Shown in pieces: positions 44,921-57,690 of a DNA stretch of 64,000 bases (position 1 is the stretch's first letter; each line of letters begins with the position of its first letter). The notes below the pieces were generated by a model. The model did not search any database, was not told the DNA's origin, and saw only the letters and a program-made list of their open reading frames with translations. Position numbers and translations under genes: made by a program. The DNA is from Toxotes chatareus (taxonomy: Eukaryota > Chordata > Actinopteri > Toxotidae), in contig CM028895.1 of assembly GCA_016801885.1 (NCBI GenBank), forward strand, positions 13,230,001-13,294,000, read 5' to 3'.

Positions 44921-47519
44921 TGCATGCGCAGAATATATCATTTATCATATAATAAGCCTCTGTCTGTGAGGACATAGCATGAAAAATAATTAGATAAACT
45001 GCACAGTTGTGACATACTGAATATCAATTAGGAAATGTACAGTACATGCATTAAGTACTCAGTTTTGACTGGAAAATAAAAATAGAACTTTTATTTTGAT
45101 GTTCACAGCTGCTGCCATGTGACATGATAGTGCCACTGAAGGTGAGTGGGAGGAAGAATATTATGCTTTCCATGTAGACAGTGAGTGGTGCAACATTATG
45201 CTTCACATTTCATCAAACATGTTAAGGTAAATGACAAGTGCTGGGGCATGAACTGCTACGTGTGAGGTAATGGAGGACAGGAATTCAAATGTGCTGCCTC
45301 AAGGCAAAATGATTTGATATTTAACACTCTGAATGTGGTTGTTGTCATATAGATTATTAATAGGCTATACTTTAGTGCTTTTAAACTGGGCAATTCACAG
45401 TACATGGATTTTATGTTAAAGAAAGTCCTCCCAAGGTGTCTTCAGATGATTGTAAGTAAGTAAGTGAAATTAGTCACAGTAATTATTTCATAGCTTTTAT
45501 GCTTTTGTGTGTGTCTCTGTCTCTCTGGTACACAGACACACACAGAAAGAGGGAGAGAAACGCACACACACTGACCAAACTCAAAACAAAGCTCAAAGAA
45601 GCATTTCCCTTTCATTTCACCTTCTTATGTGAAAGTATGTTCCACAAAAGTCTGAGGAAAAAGTAGTCTCAATTTCTGTTCCTCATTATCTATAATTGAA
45701 AAACAAATAAAAGCAATATTACATTTTCATGAACAACACAAAAATATACATTTTCTGGGCTCAAATTGTCTTGAGATTCGACTCGCCGTGCATCTATTAC
45801 AACTGCCTCATGAGTTTGGACACACACAGTGTAAACAGGCAATCACTGGCAGAGTGTTCCCAGGTAATTTGCAGAAGCTGTTTGTCTCGGTGCAAAGGAT
45901 AGAAGGAGTTTGGTGTCTGAATGAGAGGGCAAGGGAACAGCAAGAAGCCAGGAACAGCTGGTTTCTGAGTCAGAGTGGGAGATTGGATTTACTAAATGCA
46001 GCACTGCATATACAGAATGTGTTGAAACTGATTCACTTATCACTGGTGTGTGCATGCTGTTTACCAGCCACTCAAAGTGTGATTTAGCATTTACATACAT
46101 CCCAGGGGGGTGTTTATTCAGAGGTTACTCAGGTCAGTATGCTGTCTTGCACTTTTTTTTTTCTCCTGTAAATTCTGGGGTTGCTTGTTTGGTTGTTAAT
46201 GAATCACTCTCATGTGAGCCCAGAGCAGCTATCAACCCAACACCTACTCATCCCAGGCACAATAAAAAGAACTTATCCCTCTGCATGGAAAAAGCACTGA
46301 CTATTGCCGACTGAGGGTCAGGCAGAAAATGTAGTCAGGCTTCCAGAAGTTTTCGAAGCCTTATATATCAGTGATAATTACAAAGTTAAAACTCGAGAAT
46401 TGCTAACAAGTACCTTCTGATTATCTGTCAATCAAGGACTAAGTAACTTGAGAACAGACTGTCAGATGTTAATGATCACCTGTGGAATCCAAGGCAGGAC
46501 ACATTGAAATAAATGTTAAATACAAGACTATGAGTCCACACCCATGTTACCAGCTTTGGCAGGACTTGCTGAAATGCTGAAGTTACTATGTTAACATAGT
46601 CACAGTCAAATTATCTAGGTAATGTTTAGCCTTATGTTTATGTTTCCAAACTCAATAAGATGTCCTAAAAGTGATACTGCGGTTGCCTCACCAACAAGCT
46701 AAAATCTGCAGAAACCAAAAATATATTAAAACTGTGAATACATGTCCAAGACAGCACAGAAATTGACCATGTCCTTCTGTTGCTTGAGAACCGTGGGCTT
46801 CCATCCTCCTTCCATGCTGCGTCACCTTGAGGCCCTCTATTCTAATCAGAGGAGAACATGCTTTTTTGAAAGGCTTGTTGAAAAAAAAAAAAAAAAAAAA
46901 GCTGAACATTATAAATTGCTTTCTTTTAGTTCTATATAACCTTGCTTTTTCACTTAGACCTTCAACACAGTCAGGGTGAACGCTTTTATAAACAAATTCA
47001 GGTTTGGGTGGTGTGTAAAGAAAGGTCAGCATCACTGTACAGCTGTCAGCAGCCTAAACCTAAAGCTTTATTCTCAGTGCAGGATATAAATCAAAGATGT
47101 CCCTGTAGCAGCTCAGTGCTGATCTGTATGTGTATGCATGCCTGTGTCTGTGCAAACTCTGTGGGAATTCCACTCTTTTAGTGAGTCATTTTGTTTGTCC
47201 TGCTCTTTATTTCACAAATGTAAAGAATGTCCTTAAGAGCATCCTTGATGTATAATCCCAAAAGGACATGCACATGATGATCCGGAAGTATGACATTCAC
47301 TGGTTGAGCAAAGAGCTGCATCTGGAGCAGCAACAGTTTCTGTGTTGTGAATATAATGTGAGATTTAAGCCTGTACACTAGTGAGAGAGATAGTGTTGGT
47401 TGGATTGATCTTAACTGTGCCTTGTCCTTCTTAGCGAAGTCTAGGTGACTGACAATTGGCCATCTTTGTCTTCAAATGTAATCAGAGTATGATAATTGAG
47501 TGGGAGATGTCAAATGTTG
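44921..47519. other. No gene seen
   Basis: Contains CA-rich sequence near 45,535-45,575 and an A20 run at 46,881-46,900. A 33-base open segment (45,109-45,141) lies between a fair acceptor and a GTGAGT donor. Confidence 0.5.
46881..46900. repeat. A20 homopolymer
   Basis: Twenty consecutive A; no retroposon body is recognised to its left. Confidence 0.9.
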
Positions 47520-47830
47520 AATACTTATTTTTCATTAATACCTGCCACAGCCAAGTCTGCAGGCTCTGGCAGTCAGCAGAGGGGGAAATGACTAATCTCC
47601 AAGACCCACATTTTTATTAATAGGTCTCATTTTTTGAAATACTGGAATAAAATGACATGCGTTCACGGTCTCTAATCATGGCTTCCCCCAAAAGGTCTGC
47701 AGGGGAATTTAAGAATATCACATTTAATGGAAATTGGATTACCTTTTAGCTTTCATGTCCTTTACATGCACGGTTCATTTCATTTAACTGTCTCTCTGAC
47801 GAAATAGCTGGGAAAATAGTTTTTTTTTTT
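47520..47830. other. Possible conserved non-coding element
   Basis: About 300 bases of non-repetitive sequence with several TAAT or ATTA cores (CATTAATACC, GACTAATCTCC, TTATTAATAGG, TCTAATCATGG, TTGGATTACC) and no open frame of note. The texture is like developmental enhancers, but this is untested. Confidence 0.22.
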
Positions 47831-49155
47831 AGTCCTTTCAAAGAACAAAACATATCAAAACTAAAAAGTAAGGAGAAAGGAAAGATAAAAGTGGAGTCTT
47901 TGAAACAGGTGTCTCAGAGGAAGCAGTCAAATCACTTTAAATGTACAAAAATTACCCAATTTTTGAAACAAAGGAACAAGCAGCAATATTTGATGTAATG
48001 AGATGATGACAGTCACTAATTTAAATCAAAAACTTATTCTGTGAAATTCGGTCAAGGCTTCAACACACACAAAAAAAAAGCTTCTCCAGATTTAAACACA
48101 TCTGTTTTCTGTTTGCTGTAATTATAACAGACCTGCTTTATATTGAGAAAACACACATTTGCTGATGGAATCTTTTTTTACTACAAAGAAAGTTGCTGTT
48201 TGTCTCTATCAGCTGCAGTGGCATGCATCCCTTCAAGCCAATAAAAAGACTACTGTACGTACAGCGTGGATTGACACTGTAGATCAGCAGGAAGAAGCTT
48301 TGTTGTCCGCTACAGGCAGAATTACAAGAAAAAACAAACAAACATGCAAAACATGCAATCTCATTTATCCAGATTCCTGCCTTTCTGCTCTCTTCTGTGC
48401 TTGTTTACTCAGCTCAGTGTTGACTGAAAAGCGATTTCCAAATCAATTAACTTTGAGAAACACAATGAGGCCTGAGGTGCAGCCACACCAGAGGCATTGA
48501 TGATGAGAGGCGGACAGGCAATTTGCCACTTGTGTGGACTTTAATAGTGTCGTCTAATGTTTATAAGGTGGAAATAAAGCTATTTGGGTTCCCTGTTAAA
48601 CCAGGGAGGAGGTCCAACCTTTAGCAGCCATGGTGACATAGAATAATAATTTGCTGCTTAGTCAATCAAGCTATTTAGAATAAACTGTTTAAGGTGCATC
48701 TTCACATCCTACTCCTTAATATCAGTCTACACAAAGGAATAAACAGAGCAGTGTTATCATGGAAGCTGACCTGGCTATACAGACCATGACACTCAATAGT
48801 AAGGAGGAGATGGTGTACAAATATAAAAGCAATATTTACAATCTTCTACATTTGTAACAGATGTCCTCCTTTTATGTGCAGCCTTCATAATAAAACAGAG
48901 TGTTAATATAAATTCTCATGTGATTCATGTTTCACTCATGTTGCCACTGTCTGCCATTATTGTGACATTCATCATCTGTCTAATTAATACCTTCATACAC
49001 GTCAGCTAATGCTTGACATTTTCCTCCAAGCGATTGTCTGATTAGCTGTTTGTTTTGGATTTCTCTGCCATCGTGTTTGAATGTCTGTAGTTTCATGATT
49101 ACTGCAACATGCACAGCTATTTTTTGCACAGATATGTTTTATAAACGTCTAGAAC
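47831..49155. other. No gene seen
   Basis: AT-rich; a 113-codon plus-strand open frame (48,159-48,500) has no recognised motif. 48,960-49,100 has further TAAT cores. Confidence 0.5.
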
Positions 49156-49605
49156 TTGTTAGGTGGTGACTCAGTCAGGGGCCAGCAAGAGACAGTTGTT
49201 CAAAGCAAAATAAATAAATACATCGACTGCAGGTATTGTATGTTTGTCTTCATTACCATTCCTTCATTCCTTCTGGATCACACATATGCTAACCACTTGG
49301 TTTTATCCTACATCCTTGCTTTACTATTTTTATCCTCATACATCAGTACTCCCACATTTGCACATGATGCAAACACCTCCATATTCAAACGAGACATGAG
49401 CTGTACACATAAACAAAATGGTTCAAAACAGGTTCTTTGGCTTAAAGATTCACTAATCCATTTTCAAGCTGAGGGAAACATGACTGTGTACGCTGTGGAA
49501 GGGGTCGCTTGTGGTGGCAAATCCACAGAGAATCATCACCCTGGAGCTCTGCAGAGGGCATCTTTCAGGTCATTGTTCTGGTTGTTTTTGGTTCACTCTA
49601 ACTGA
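49156..49605 (+). other. Longest open frame in the window (149 codons), unassigned
   Basis: The predicted peptide has a hydrophobic middle (about residues 38-61, which could span a membrane) and a glycine-bearing C-terminal part (VEGVACGGKST). No signal peptide, repeat or known domain is seen. Its last 65 bases or so run into a dispersed repeat at 49,540-49,800. At this AT content, one frame of this length in 64 kb is within chance expectation. There is no supporting promoter or splice evidence, so I do not call it a gene. Confidence 0.1.
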
Positions 49606-49800
49606 TTCTCACCAAACCTGTGTCCTACCACAGCTCTGCCTCTGATATGGCTCTAATAAACCCACTGCATGCTCTCTGCCTGCTGCTAAAGCAAAGACAG
49701 ACAAAGTTAGCGACCAGCCTGCTTTTTGCGTAAATTAGCAACTATGTGCTAGATAAATATTAATCAGCCAGGACATTTAGGGACCATAGACCATTTGAGG
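49540..49800 (+). repeat. Second, diverged copy of the 14.5-kb dispersed repeat
   Basis: GGTTCACTCTAACTGATTCTC, CTCTAATAAACCCACTGC and AAAGTTAGCGACCAGCCTG align in order with the middle of 14,545-15,030. Similarity by eye is about 55-65%. The ends are not defined. Confidence 0.5.
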
Positions 49801-50612
49801 GCTTGAAGACCCACATTGCGAACACCGTACCCATTAGATATGTAATGAAATATCACACAGTGGTCATTTAAGTAACTGTATAAAGAAGCTTATAATATGA
49901 ATTTAATGTTGACCATTTGTCTGAAAGGTGTTGGGTAAAACCTCAATATGTATTATATAAGAACAAGCAGGCATCACCACAAACTGTACGACACAGTCAC
50001 TAAAAGACTATGTATTGCATGGCTATTGCAGTAGGTTGCATTTCATTTTATAGGTATTCAAGTTGTTGCATCCATCCTCTGTATAGTCATGCACTTACAA
50101 CATTTGACTACAGATACACACTCATGCTGAAAGGGTGATGAAATTATATGAGAAAAGTGTCAAGGTTAGAATTTGAAAGAGTGATGAACAAAGAGCTGGG
50201 TTATAAAATACAGCATGATCCATGTGGTGACATATGTGGGTATGCATATTCGTATGCATACCCACAGCCCTATGAACTCAAACAATGAAGCAAAGCACTT
50301 TGGGAATAGTCTTCGGTTTGCCTGTGGCGACAACATTTGTTAAAATCCCTTTTGCACATCAGGGCTATTCCCTGTCATGCCTGAACAGAAAAAAAAACCA
50401 TCCCTCCAGCCTCCATCTCTCCACTGTTTTTCGCTCTGTTTTCCCCACTAATTACAGCTACAGGTGAAAGGACCTGTGTAATTACGGCTCTTGTGTCGAG
50501 ACAATCTGTACAAATCAATTGACTCGGCTGTTTTTGTCTTGACATGCTCACATCTGTTTTACTGTCTCTGTTTTTCACACAAATGTGATACGTAGGCCAA
50601 TGCATAGACAAA
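49801..50612. other. No gene seen; one strong hairpin
   Basis: Apart from the hairpin at 50,235-50,266 nothing is recognised. Confidence 0.55.
50235..50266. repeat. Perfect 14-bp hairpin with TTCG loop
   Basis: Arms 50,235-50,248 (TGTGGGTATGCATA) and 50,253-50,266 are exact inverse complements around TTCG. A stem of this length and tightness is very unlikely by chance (on the order of 1 in several thousand windows). Confidence 0.95.
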
Positions 50613-50674
50613 CTCTTTCTCTCTGTCTCTCTCTCTCACACACACACACATACACACACACACACACATACACG
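50613..50674. repeat. Compound (CT)n(CA)n microsatellite
   Basis: CT-rich from 50,613 to 50,636, then CA with TA interruptions to 50,674. Confidence 0.93.
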
Positions 50675-50938
50675 TTGATTTGTTGTCGACATTGTAAAGC
50701 TACACATACACATCAGCGAAGAGTGGTGAGGAATACAGGGAAGCTGCATCGGGCAGGGTAGAATGGCAGGTCATTACCTGAACCAATGAAACATGCATCC
50801 AGGCTCTGCTGCTCTGACCTGCCATGGCGGAGGAGCAGACAGTGTTATCACATACTCCATCGCTCAGCCTTACCAGGATCATCTGGGGACGGCATGCATG
50901 AGAATGTGAGTGTGTTTGTATGAGGTTGCGTGTGGGTA

Positions 50939-50984
50939 TGTGTTGTGTATGCCTTAAGCTTTGCCTTAAGGCATACACAACACA
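50939..50984. repeat. Perfect 20-bp hairpin with 6-base loop
   Basis: Arms 50,939-50,958 and 50,965-50,984 pair at all 20 positions. Pairing continues outward with a few mismatches into the CA run on the right and TG sequence on the left, for about 30 bp in all. Open frames on both strands here are by-products of the palindrome. Confidence 0.95.
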
Positions 50985-53373
50985 CACACACACACGAGCA
51001 TTTACCTTGGTTGGTGACTCTGGAGAGGAGAGGGCAGGGTTTGAGTGTTAGTCTTGACCTTGGTGGTTCTGAGTTGAGTTTCATTATGAACAGTGCTTCA
51101 GTGTTCATACAGTGTGATTTCTCTCTAACTTCTATGTTATGACCTTCGGGCTTGTGAATACTGCAGATGAATAGCATTACAGTGGAGAAATGTGCACAGT
51201 GTATAATTATAAATGAAAAAGGCTTTAGCTTTGTTCTAAGGTCTTTCCTAATGACATTCACAGTGTAAATTCAGCTATTGATAATTTTGTAGAAAGAAAA
51301 TCAGAATCAGACTACTGATATCCTCATATCAGCTAAACACAGTATGAGATTTGTGGATAGTTGACCCAAACATATCCTTTAATAAAGGGACATTTTGGAT
51401 CTTGAGCTCAGATTTTTATTTGATATATAAAGTTGCTCAAGTGTAAATTGGTTTGTGTTACAAAGTTAAAAAACACGAGTGAAAGCGCTGTTTTTCAGAC
51501 CAGCTGCTGATTTGCATTTTGACTTTTTCCTCTAGAGTGGGGAAGTACTGGCACATCAGAATCAGAGCTATTTTAAGCTTTTGTTAGCAAAGTTTCAACC
51601 CAGCACAGGTCTTTCTCAGGCAAAATGTTAGGATAGACACATCTCTAATTAACATTTCAAGCTTTGATTCCAGTGTGCAGGTACTTGTCTACTGTATTTT
51701 GTTGTTCAAGAGCAGCTCCCGTTTTGTTTTTGTGGATGTATGCGCATCTTTTGACTACAACTGTTGCTGTCCATGGTGCTGAACCTTACATTACTGTACT
51801 GGTAGAGTATCAGGACTGGTGGGGTTTCTCTTTCTCAGATCTCAGATCTTCTATATCCTATGCCAACTCAATATGCGCATAATTTTTCTAATCTTATTTA
51901 CTTTATAATTAGGATAGGGCATCCTGTCCTATCATTGCAAAGGACATAGGATCACTAGTTTATAAACAGCATGTCAGCATTAAACAGCATAACTATATTA
52001 CAGTAAACCACACCTATTTTGTTCTGACTTTATTTGAATGAGGGTGTGAGCTTCATTAGTATTTATTAAAGGTTGAATGTATGATGAAGGACAAAGAACC
52101 AAAGAGAGATGGAGAGTGAGTGGGTATGAAGCAAAGAGAAAGAAAGAAACAAAGTGAGAAAAACAAAAACAAAGTAGAGAAGAAGCCACACAGATGAAGG
52201 GATAAAGGCTGTTAAACTCTCATTTCTCTCTGCTCTCTCCATGACTAAGCACAGCTTTGAAGATGATGGTGCTGATCTCACATTCAGAATAAAATCATCT
52301 CTCTTTTGCTTGAAAAGACTTTGAAAAGAATGAGAATTTGGTTTTAGTAAGATGGAAAATTGGTATTCTTGAGTTACAAGGAGGGGTGTAAAGCTGCACA
52401 GCGAGGGTTCAATTCGGGATAAGTTGTTTTCATAACTGTTTTCAGCTCACATTTGAAAGAACAGAACATTCAATTTATCAAGTAATGACCTTTTCTAAAC
52501 ACAAAACGATTGGACACTGATTCGGGCGGTTAAGTTTTCGCTACACCTTATCACAGTAGAAAATACAACCACAAACAAATTGGTGGGATAAAACAGATTG
52601 CTTTTTCACTCCCTTGCATTAACACTGCTCAAAATGACCACATAGAAGATGAAAATAAGCCTTAATTTCAGCTAATTTGGTGGATAGCAAAACATGATAA
52701 GCAATATTAAAGATATATATTATTTTCAAACCTTTCAGTTCATCTGCAGCCTCTTAAAAATGTAGCTTGTTACCTGCTGACTATAAATTTGTATTTATTT
52801 GCTTAATATACTCAGTAATACAAATACTCAAGGTAAGTATGTGAAAAGAAAATTGCAAAGTGGATTATAGTTTCGCACCTGCATCTGACTCAAAGGGATG
52901 AAAGAAATAGAGCTTGCTCCATCAAATTGTTTCTGATTGGAAACGCAATCATCAGTTACTTCATAATTGCATTTTCGTGCTGTCCTGATCACAATAGAAT
53001 AATCTCTATCACTGTGCGCATACATTAAGGCTAAATTACCATTAGAGCAGTAGCTCATCACCAGGTAAAGTGTTAATTACAGGAGAATGAAAGAAATGCT
53101 CCCAGGAGCCCCTCCTAAATGGAATTTCATGGATCGAATTAGTGGGTTAGATAAGGGATTCATTTTCTCTCTCTCTCTCTTACACACATACACAACACAC
53201 ACAGCTACGTAGAGAGACACTTACACACACACTTAGATACAGTCTGTGTCCATATGTCCGCGTTCACTCGTGACCATGTGTGTGCCCTTGCGATCACAGC
53301 TGTGATGAAGCTCCTGTTTGACCCCAGGCAACCCTGTGCTTTCAGGCCATGGTGTGCTCCCTTTCAATTTCAG
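50985..53373. other. No gene seen
   Basis: AT-rich; an 82-base segment ending at a GTAAGT donor (52,832) has a fair acceptor but stops in frame. CT and CA runs occur at 53,168-53,230. Confidence 0.5.
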
Positions 53374-53396
53374 CCCCCCCCCCCCCCCACCCCCCC
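53374..53396. repeat. C15-A-C7 tract
   Basis: Fifteen C, one A and seven C on the plus strand, followed by GCGGCGG. This is unusual in an AT-rich window and could form a quadruplex on the minus strand or an i-motif on the plus strand. Confidence 0.95.
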
Positions 53397-53616
53397 GCGG
53401 CGGACACAAGCCATTTTGGAAACTGCTGAGTGTATCGAACTTTTCTGCATGGCTACCGCGGAAGAAAAATCAGCTCATCAGGAAAAGCCCTCTGGGGCTT
53501 CCAGACAGGCTGAGACAAGGACTGGTCAATTTACACCTCGAGAAGGTGTTTCGCTCTTGTGTTGGGTGGTTGTCTCTGCAGGGTGTCTCTGCAGGGTGAC
53601 AGTGTACTGCAACTAA
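53397..53616 (+). other. CpG-bearing segment with open frame, unassigned
   Basis: Right of the C tract come GCGGCGGACACAAGCCATTTTG (with a YY1-like CCATTTT core) and an ATG at about 53,451 in the context TGCATGGCTACCGCGG. From that ATG the frame reads MATAEEKSAHQEKPSGASRQ and onward to a stop at 53,616; upstream the frame is open to 53,254. A 13-base direct duplication (TGTCTCTGCAGGG twice) lies near 53,572-53,597. It could be a diverged transposon 5' end, a small promoter with a short coding start, or chance. No domain is recognised. Confidence 0.15.
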
Positions 53617-53749
53617 ACTGCTCTATTAAGAACAACATAGATGAGTCATTTCCATTTTATATTAATGACAATGACTATTGGTTGTGAAAAGACGGTAACA
53701 AATGAGTTGACTGATCTGACTGATCTCCTTGACATCTTTATGTGAATTT

Positions 53750-54190
53750 ACCACGGTTTGTCCTGTACCTGTTGTAGCTTTTAGCATGGTCTGGGGATGC
53801 AACGTGTCACTCGATCCATCTCTTAGGTCCAGACTTAAATATCTCAACAACTACTAGATGGATTGCCATGAAATTCTGTACTGACATTTGTGGCCCCCAG
53901 AGGAGGTTAATGGTCCCTTGGCTTTCCCTCCAGTGCTACCAGTAGGTCAGGAGTTTTCATCCGTCTTGTTAAATATCTCAATATCTAGCAGAGGGATTGG
54001 TACCACATTTTTAACAAACAATCATGGCCCCCAGAGGATGTTTCCCAACAACTTTGATGATACCCATACTTTTCATTTGCCTTCATCATCACGTCTTGAT
54101 TTATGACCAAACACCTGCAAATCTAATCCATCATCCCGAGCTGTTCTTTGTGTTTAATGCTAATTAGCTGGTATTAGTGTTGCTGGTATT
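53750..54190 (-). repeat. Dispersed percomorph repeat, copy B
   Basis: Reverse-complemented, it gives CTAATTAGCATTAAACACA, GGATGATGGATTAG, then two tandem half-units. Each half-unit holds CCTCTGGGGGCCA, a GTACAGAATTTCATGGCAAT or equivalent, and TTGAGATATTTAA. The order matches copy A at 40,625-41,120. The repeated half-units (about 100-130 bases) show that the family has an internal tandem structure. Confidence 0.75.
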
Positions 54191-57100
54191 ACAATTGAAC
54201 TTAACCAAGGACTGTTCTATTAGGATGCATCAACTTTAGTTTGGTGCACCTATTGACTTGGTAACTGAGTATATATATTTTTTAACATTTATACTTTGCT
54301 ATCGCCCATGCAAAAGGTTAAAGTTATTTTTCTGTATTTCTTTGTCACTCAGGCACTGTCTGTAATAAAGTTCACTCAGCAGTGGCTGTTTGCACAGTCT
54401 GAATCACTTTTCCATTTTAATCAGTTCTGCTGCTGAAACTATTACCACAGATTTGCTCTTTCATCACTGTTTGCTTTTCTCTCTTCCTCAAGCCACTATT
54501 CCCTGTCTGCTCCTATCTGCCACTGTAGATCACCTATTTCTACCCCCAGCTGCTTCATGATTACATTCTTACTCAGAAACCTCCCACTCCCCTGCACCCC
54601 AACCACATACACATACATCTCCCTTTTCCCGTGCTGATCTTAGATTTTGATTTGGGTTTGGCCGGGGCATGTTTGCTCTCTTCCTTGTACTCGGCAGCCA
54701 ATACAGAAAAGGAGCAGGATGGTTGATTATTGTTTGCAAGATGTGTGTGTGTGTGTGTGTGTGAAAAGAAAGAAGCAGAGGTAGGGATGCAGAGATTGCC
54801 AGGATTTATTTCATAGACAGTACCTCCTGATGGGATGTGTGGTGTTCAGCTTTTCTGTGTCTGGCAGGAGGGTTCATGATCCCACTGTGCTGCTCAAGAC
54901 TGAAGGAAGTGAAACACTCATTCATCCATTCAACACTTGTTGAATTGTTCCCCATCTTGCCAGCACCCCTACTGCGGCATCAGACTGAGTACACAGACTA
55001 TGATTTTGGGGGGGGTGGTGGGGGAGCGGTTAGATATCACTGACATTTCAAGGTCTCAAGACATTTTTGAGTGACATGAAAAACCCATTTATGTATGTTT
55101 TTCTGGGAAAGAGAGCTCAGAGTGTCGACTGAAGCACGTCAGATTTCAGAAAGGGCTACCAGGAACGGCAAAAGGCTCCTGAGGTTATAATGTAAATCTA
55201 ACTATTTAGAAATGCTACAAAAGTCTTCACAAAAAGCGTGGTCTCATTCATTTTTATTATGTGCTGAGTTGTAATGTTATAAGGAGAACTGGGATGAGAA
55301 ACTAAATAAAACAATAATAAAAGGAAAAATAGTGTTGAAAAGACGAGTGTCAGTGAAGCCAAGGGCACCATTCAGATATGTGCTCGTGCCATTTTGCTGA
55401 CTTAAATGTGCCAAGAAAGTGGTGAGTTTCTCTGTTTTTGTGCTCATTTGTTCAGATAAGCAACATCTCCAGCCAAATTGAAATTTGAGACCCCTCCAAC
55501 TCCCTTCAAAAAAATTACAGTTACTGCTGTGTCTTGTTGTAGTTTTTTCTTGATTACCACAATCATTCAAATGATCTCTGAAACGAAGAACTGCATCAGA
55601 CCACTGAGCAAAGGCAACCACACAAACCCATTTTCCTCCTCTTTACTTCCCAAACAATGACCTTTGTATGGACCCTGCCAACTCCAGAACCAATCAGGCA
55701 TAGAGTGGTCCGGTGGGGCCGCTGTCTGTTTCTGTGTGTCTGCCAGAGTGCTGTTGCCCTTTTCGCCTACAATTGCTCTTCCATTTGAAGCAACTGATTG
55801 CTGTAGCCATGCCCAGGGGTCCTGTGGAAGAGACATTCAAAGCCATGCCCTTCTGCTCATTTTACAGCCCACAGACCGTGGCACCATCGGTTGGACTCCT
55901 GCGCCAACTGGAATTGGACAACGCAGTCCCCGTGAATCAAGCCTCACCACCTCTTTTGACCAGGAAATGAGAACCAAAGCAGAGCCAGCATGAACCCCCA
56001 AATTACACAGCACGTTTTCTGACTGTTTATCAGCGATGGCAGGAAGAAGCAGCAAGCATTTTGGAATACCACCCTAAATCTGGCTGAGCTAAGCTTGTTT
56101 AGACAATCATTTTATATAAAGAAACTTCTTCTTCTATTTTTGCTATTTGTCATGGGCTGTGTGCTTATCTCACCAAGATGGTAGAAGAGGGAGAGAGCAG
56201 AGAGATAAAGGTGTAGGGACACTGCTTCAAGCAGTGGAAAACCAAGAGCAAAAATCATACTGTAACATGAAAAGTGCATAATTACTGTGACTAGTGTGAA
56301 AAGCATAATGGGTTTCCATCCTTGTGGTTATCTCACATGTAGATGGATGCCAAGATTTACTGAGAGGAGAGCCAACATTTCTGCGATTGTGGATGCACAG
56401 AAAGAAAAAAAAAGAAAAGAACTGAAAGATTTAACAACTATTTTATGTGTGAGCTCTGTGGTAATGTGCTCGTCTTTTTGAAGCATTTTGTGAGTCTCCA
56501 GAAGTCTTTGGAACATGCTAGATTTAAATATAATCTGGGATCGCTTGTTACCCCTTGTGGTAAGGGACGCGATGTCCTGAAGAGAGAAAGACACAGACAG
56601 GGGAAGATAAAACGAGGAAGAGCAAATGCAAGATTAGAGTGGCAGAGAGAAAATCTGAGAGTGCTGGAAAAGGGGAAAAAAGAGTGAAAAAGAAAGTTGA
56701 AAGAGAAAGATAACACTCAATAGAATATTCATGAACGTTGCCTCATATGCATTCATGCTCTGCTGCTGGTGATGATGGGACCTTGACACCAGAGCCCCTG
56801 CCTTCTGATAAGCGAGCATTCCCGTGCTCCCACCCACCTCATAGTTCTCCCTATGGCCCCAGCATCCCTGCCCCACTACTCTGCTCTAATCCTCAACCTC
56901 CGCTTGGATCCCCAGCCGTAGGGACCCAAACCGTCTTCTTCCACAGAAGCCTCAGAGGCTCCTGAGCTGTAGTACTTGCTGTGTGTAATATGATCAGGCT
57001 GGAGCAGAGCCCTCCACCACTGAGGACAGCTTGCTGTGGAGATAATTTTGACTGAAGGGAAGTCACATTTCTCACTGTTACATGACTGCTTGGATGCGGG

Positions 57101-57374
57101 TGTGCACGCAAAGGGAGGTGGATGAAACACATATGAACCAGTAGAAACCATGACCAAAGCATGTGAATAAAAGACAGGAGTATTCACAGCAGTGGCAGGG
57201 AATTCTTTCTCTACATTATGAGTATTTGTTTTGTTGTATTTATTCTGCTTTCTGAGCAGGAAATGAATTGTGGGCATGTTTGTGTGTATCTGTGTGATTT
57301 TGATGATTCTTAATCCTCAAAACCACACCAATCTAATACGCCTTTACCTTGACTTTTTCCTGTCTCCGCTTTTC
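54191..57374. other. No gene seen
   Basis: Contains (TG)11 at 54,742-54,763, G runs near 55,008-55,027 and overlapping open frames at 55,664-55,993 with no motif. A Pro/Ser-rich 75-codon frame at 56,738-56,965 also lacks recognised motifs. The purine-rich region 56,575-56,710 explains lysine-rich frames. Confidence 0.45.
54742..54763. repeat. (TG)11 microsatellite
   Basis: Uninterrupted TG run. Confidence 0.95.
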
Positions 57375-57690
57375 TTAATCTCTGGCAATGTCAAATTCCC
57401 TCATCAACATCATATGAAAACAGAAGCTGGAGTCAATTTTCCATGAAAATGTCTCCAGCAGTTTCCCAGAGCAGGACTCATTCTCCATGGCTCTGATGTG
57501 GATGAAACCAACAACATTCCCATATGCAGAATGCAAAAGGTTGCAGTGGTCTTGGCTATCAAAAATTACGCCATCTCTTGAAATGCACTGGAGGCAACGA
57601 TGTTTACGGATGAAAATCAGCATTGCATCCTTTGAATTTACTTCTGTTATACTTGTGTCACTAGTGTCACCAGTCACATTTTATTGATGG
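57375..57690. other. Segment open on both strands, unassigned
   Basis: A 100-codon minus-strand frame (57,375-57,677) and a 66-codon plus-strand frame (57,487-57,687) overlap. The sequence is non-repetitive and more GC-balanced than its flanks. No domain, splice site pair or start context supports coding. A conserved non-coding element is an alternative. Confidence 0.15.

Noticed and set aside
45109..45141. Possible 33-base in-frame microexon (acceptor TTTTGATGTTCACAG, donor GTGAGT; reads LLPCDMIVPLK).
   Set aside because: Both signals are fair, but such short pairs are common by chance and no flanking exon or known peptide supports it.
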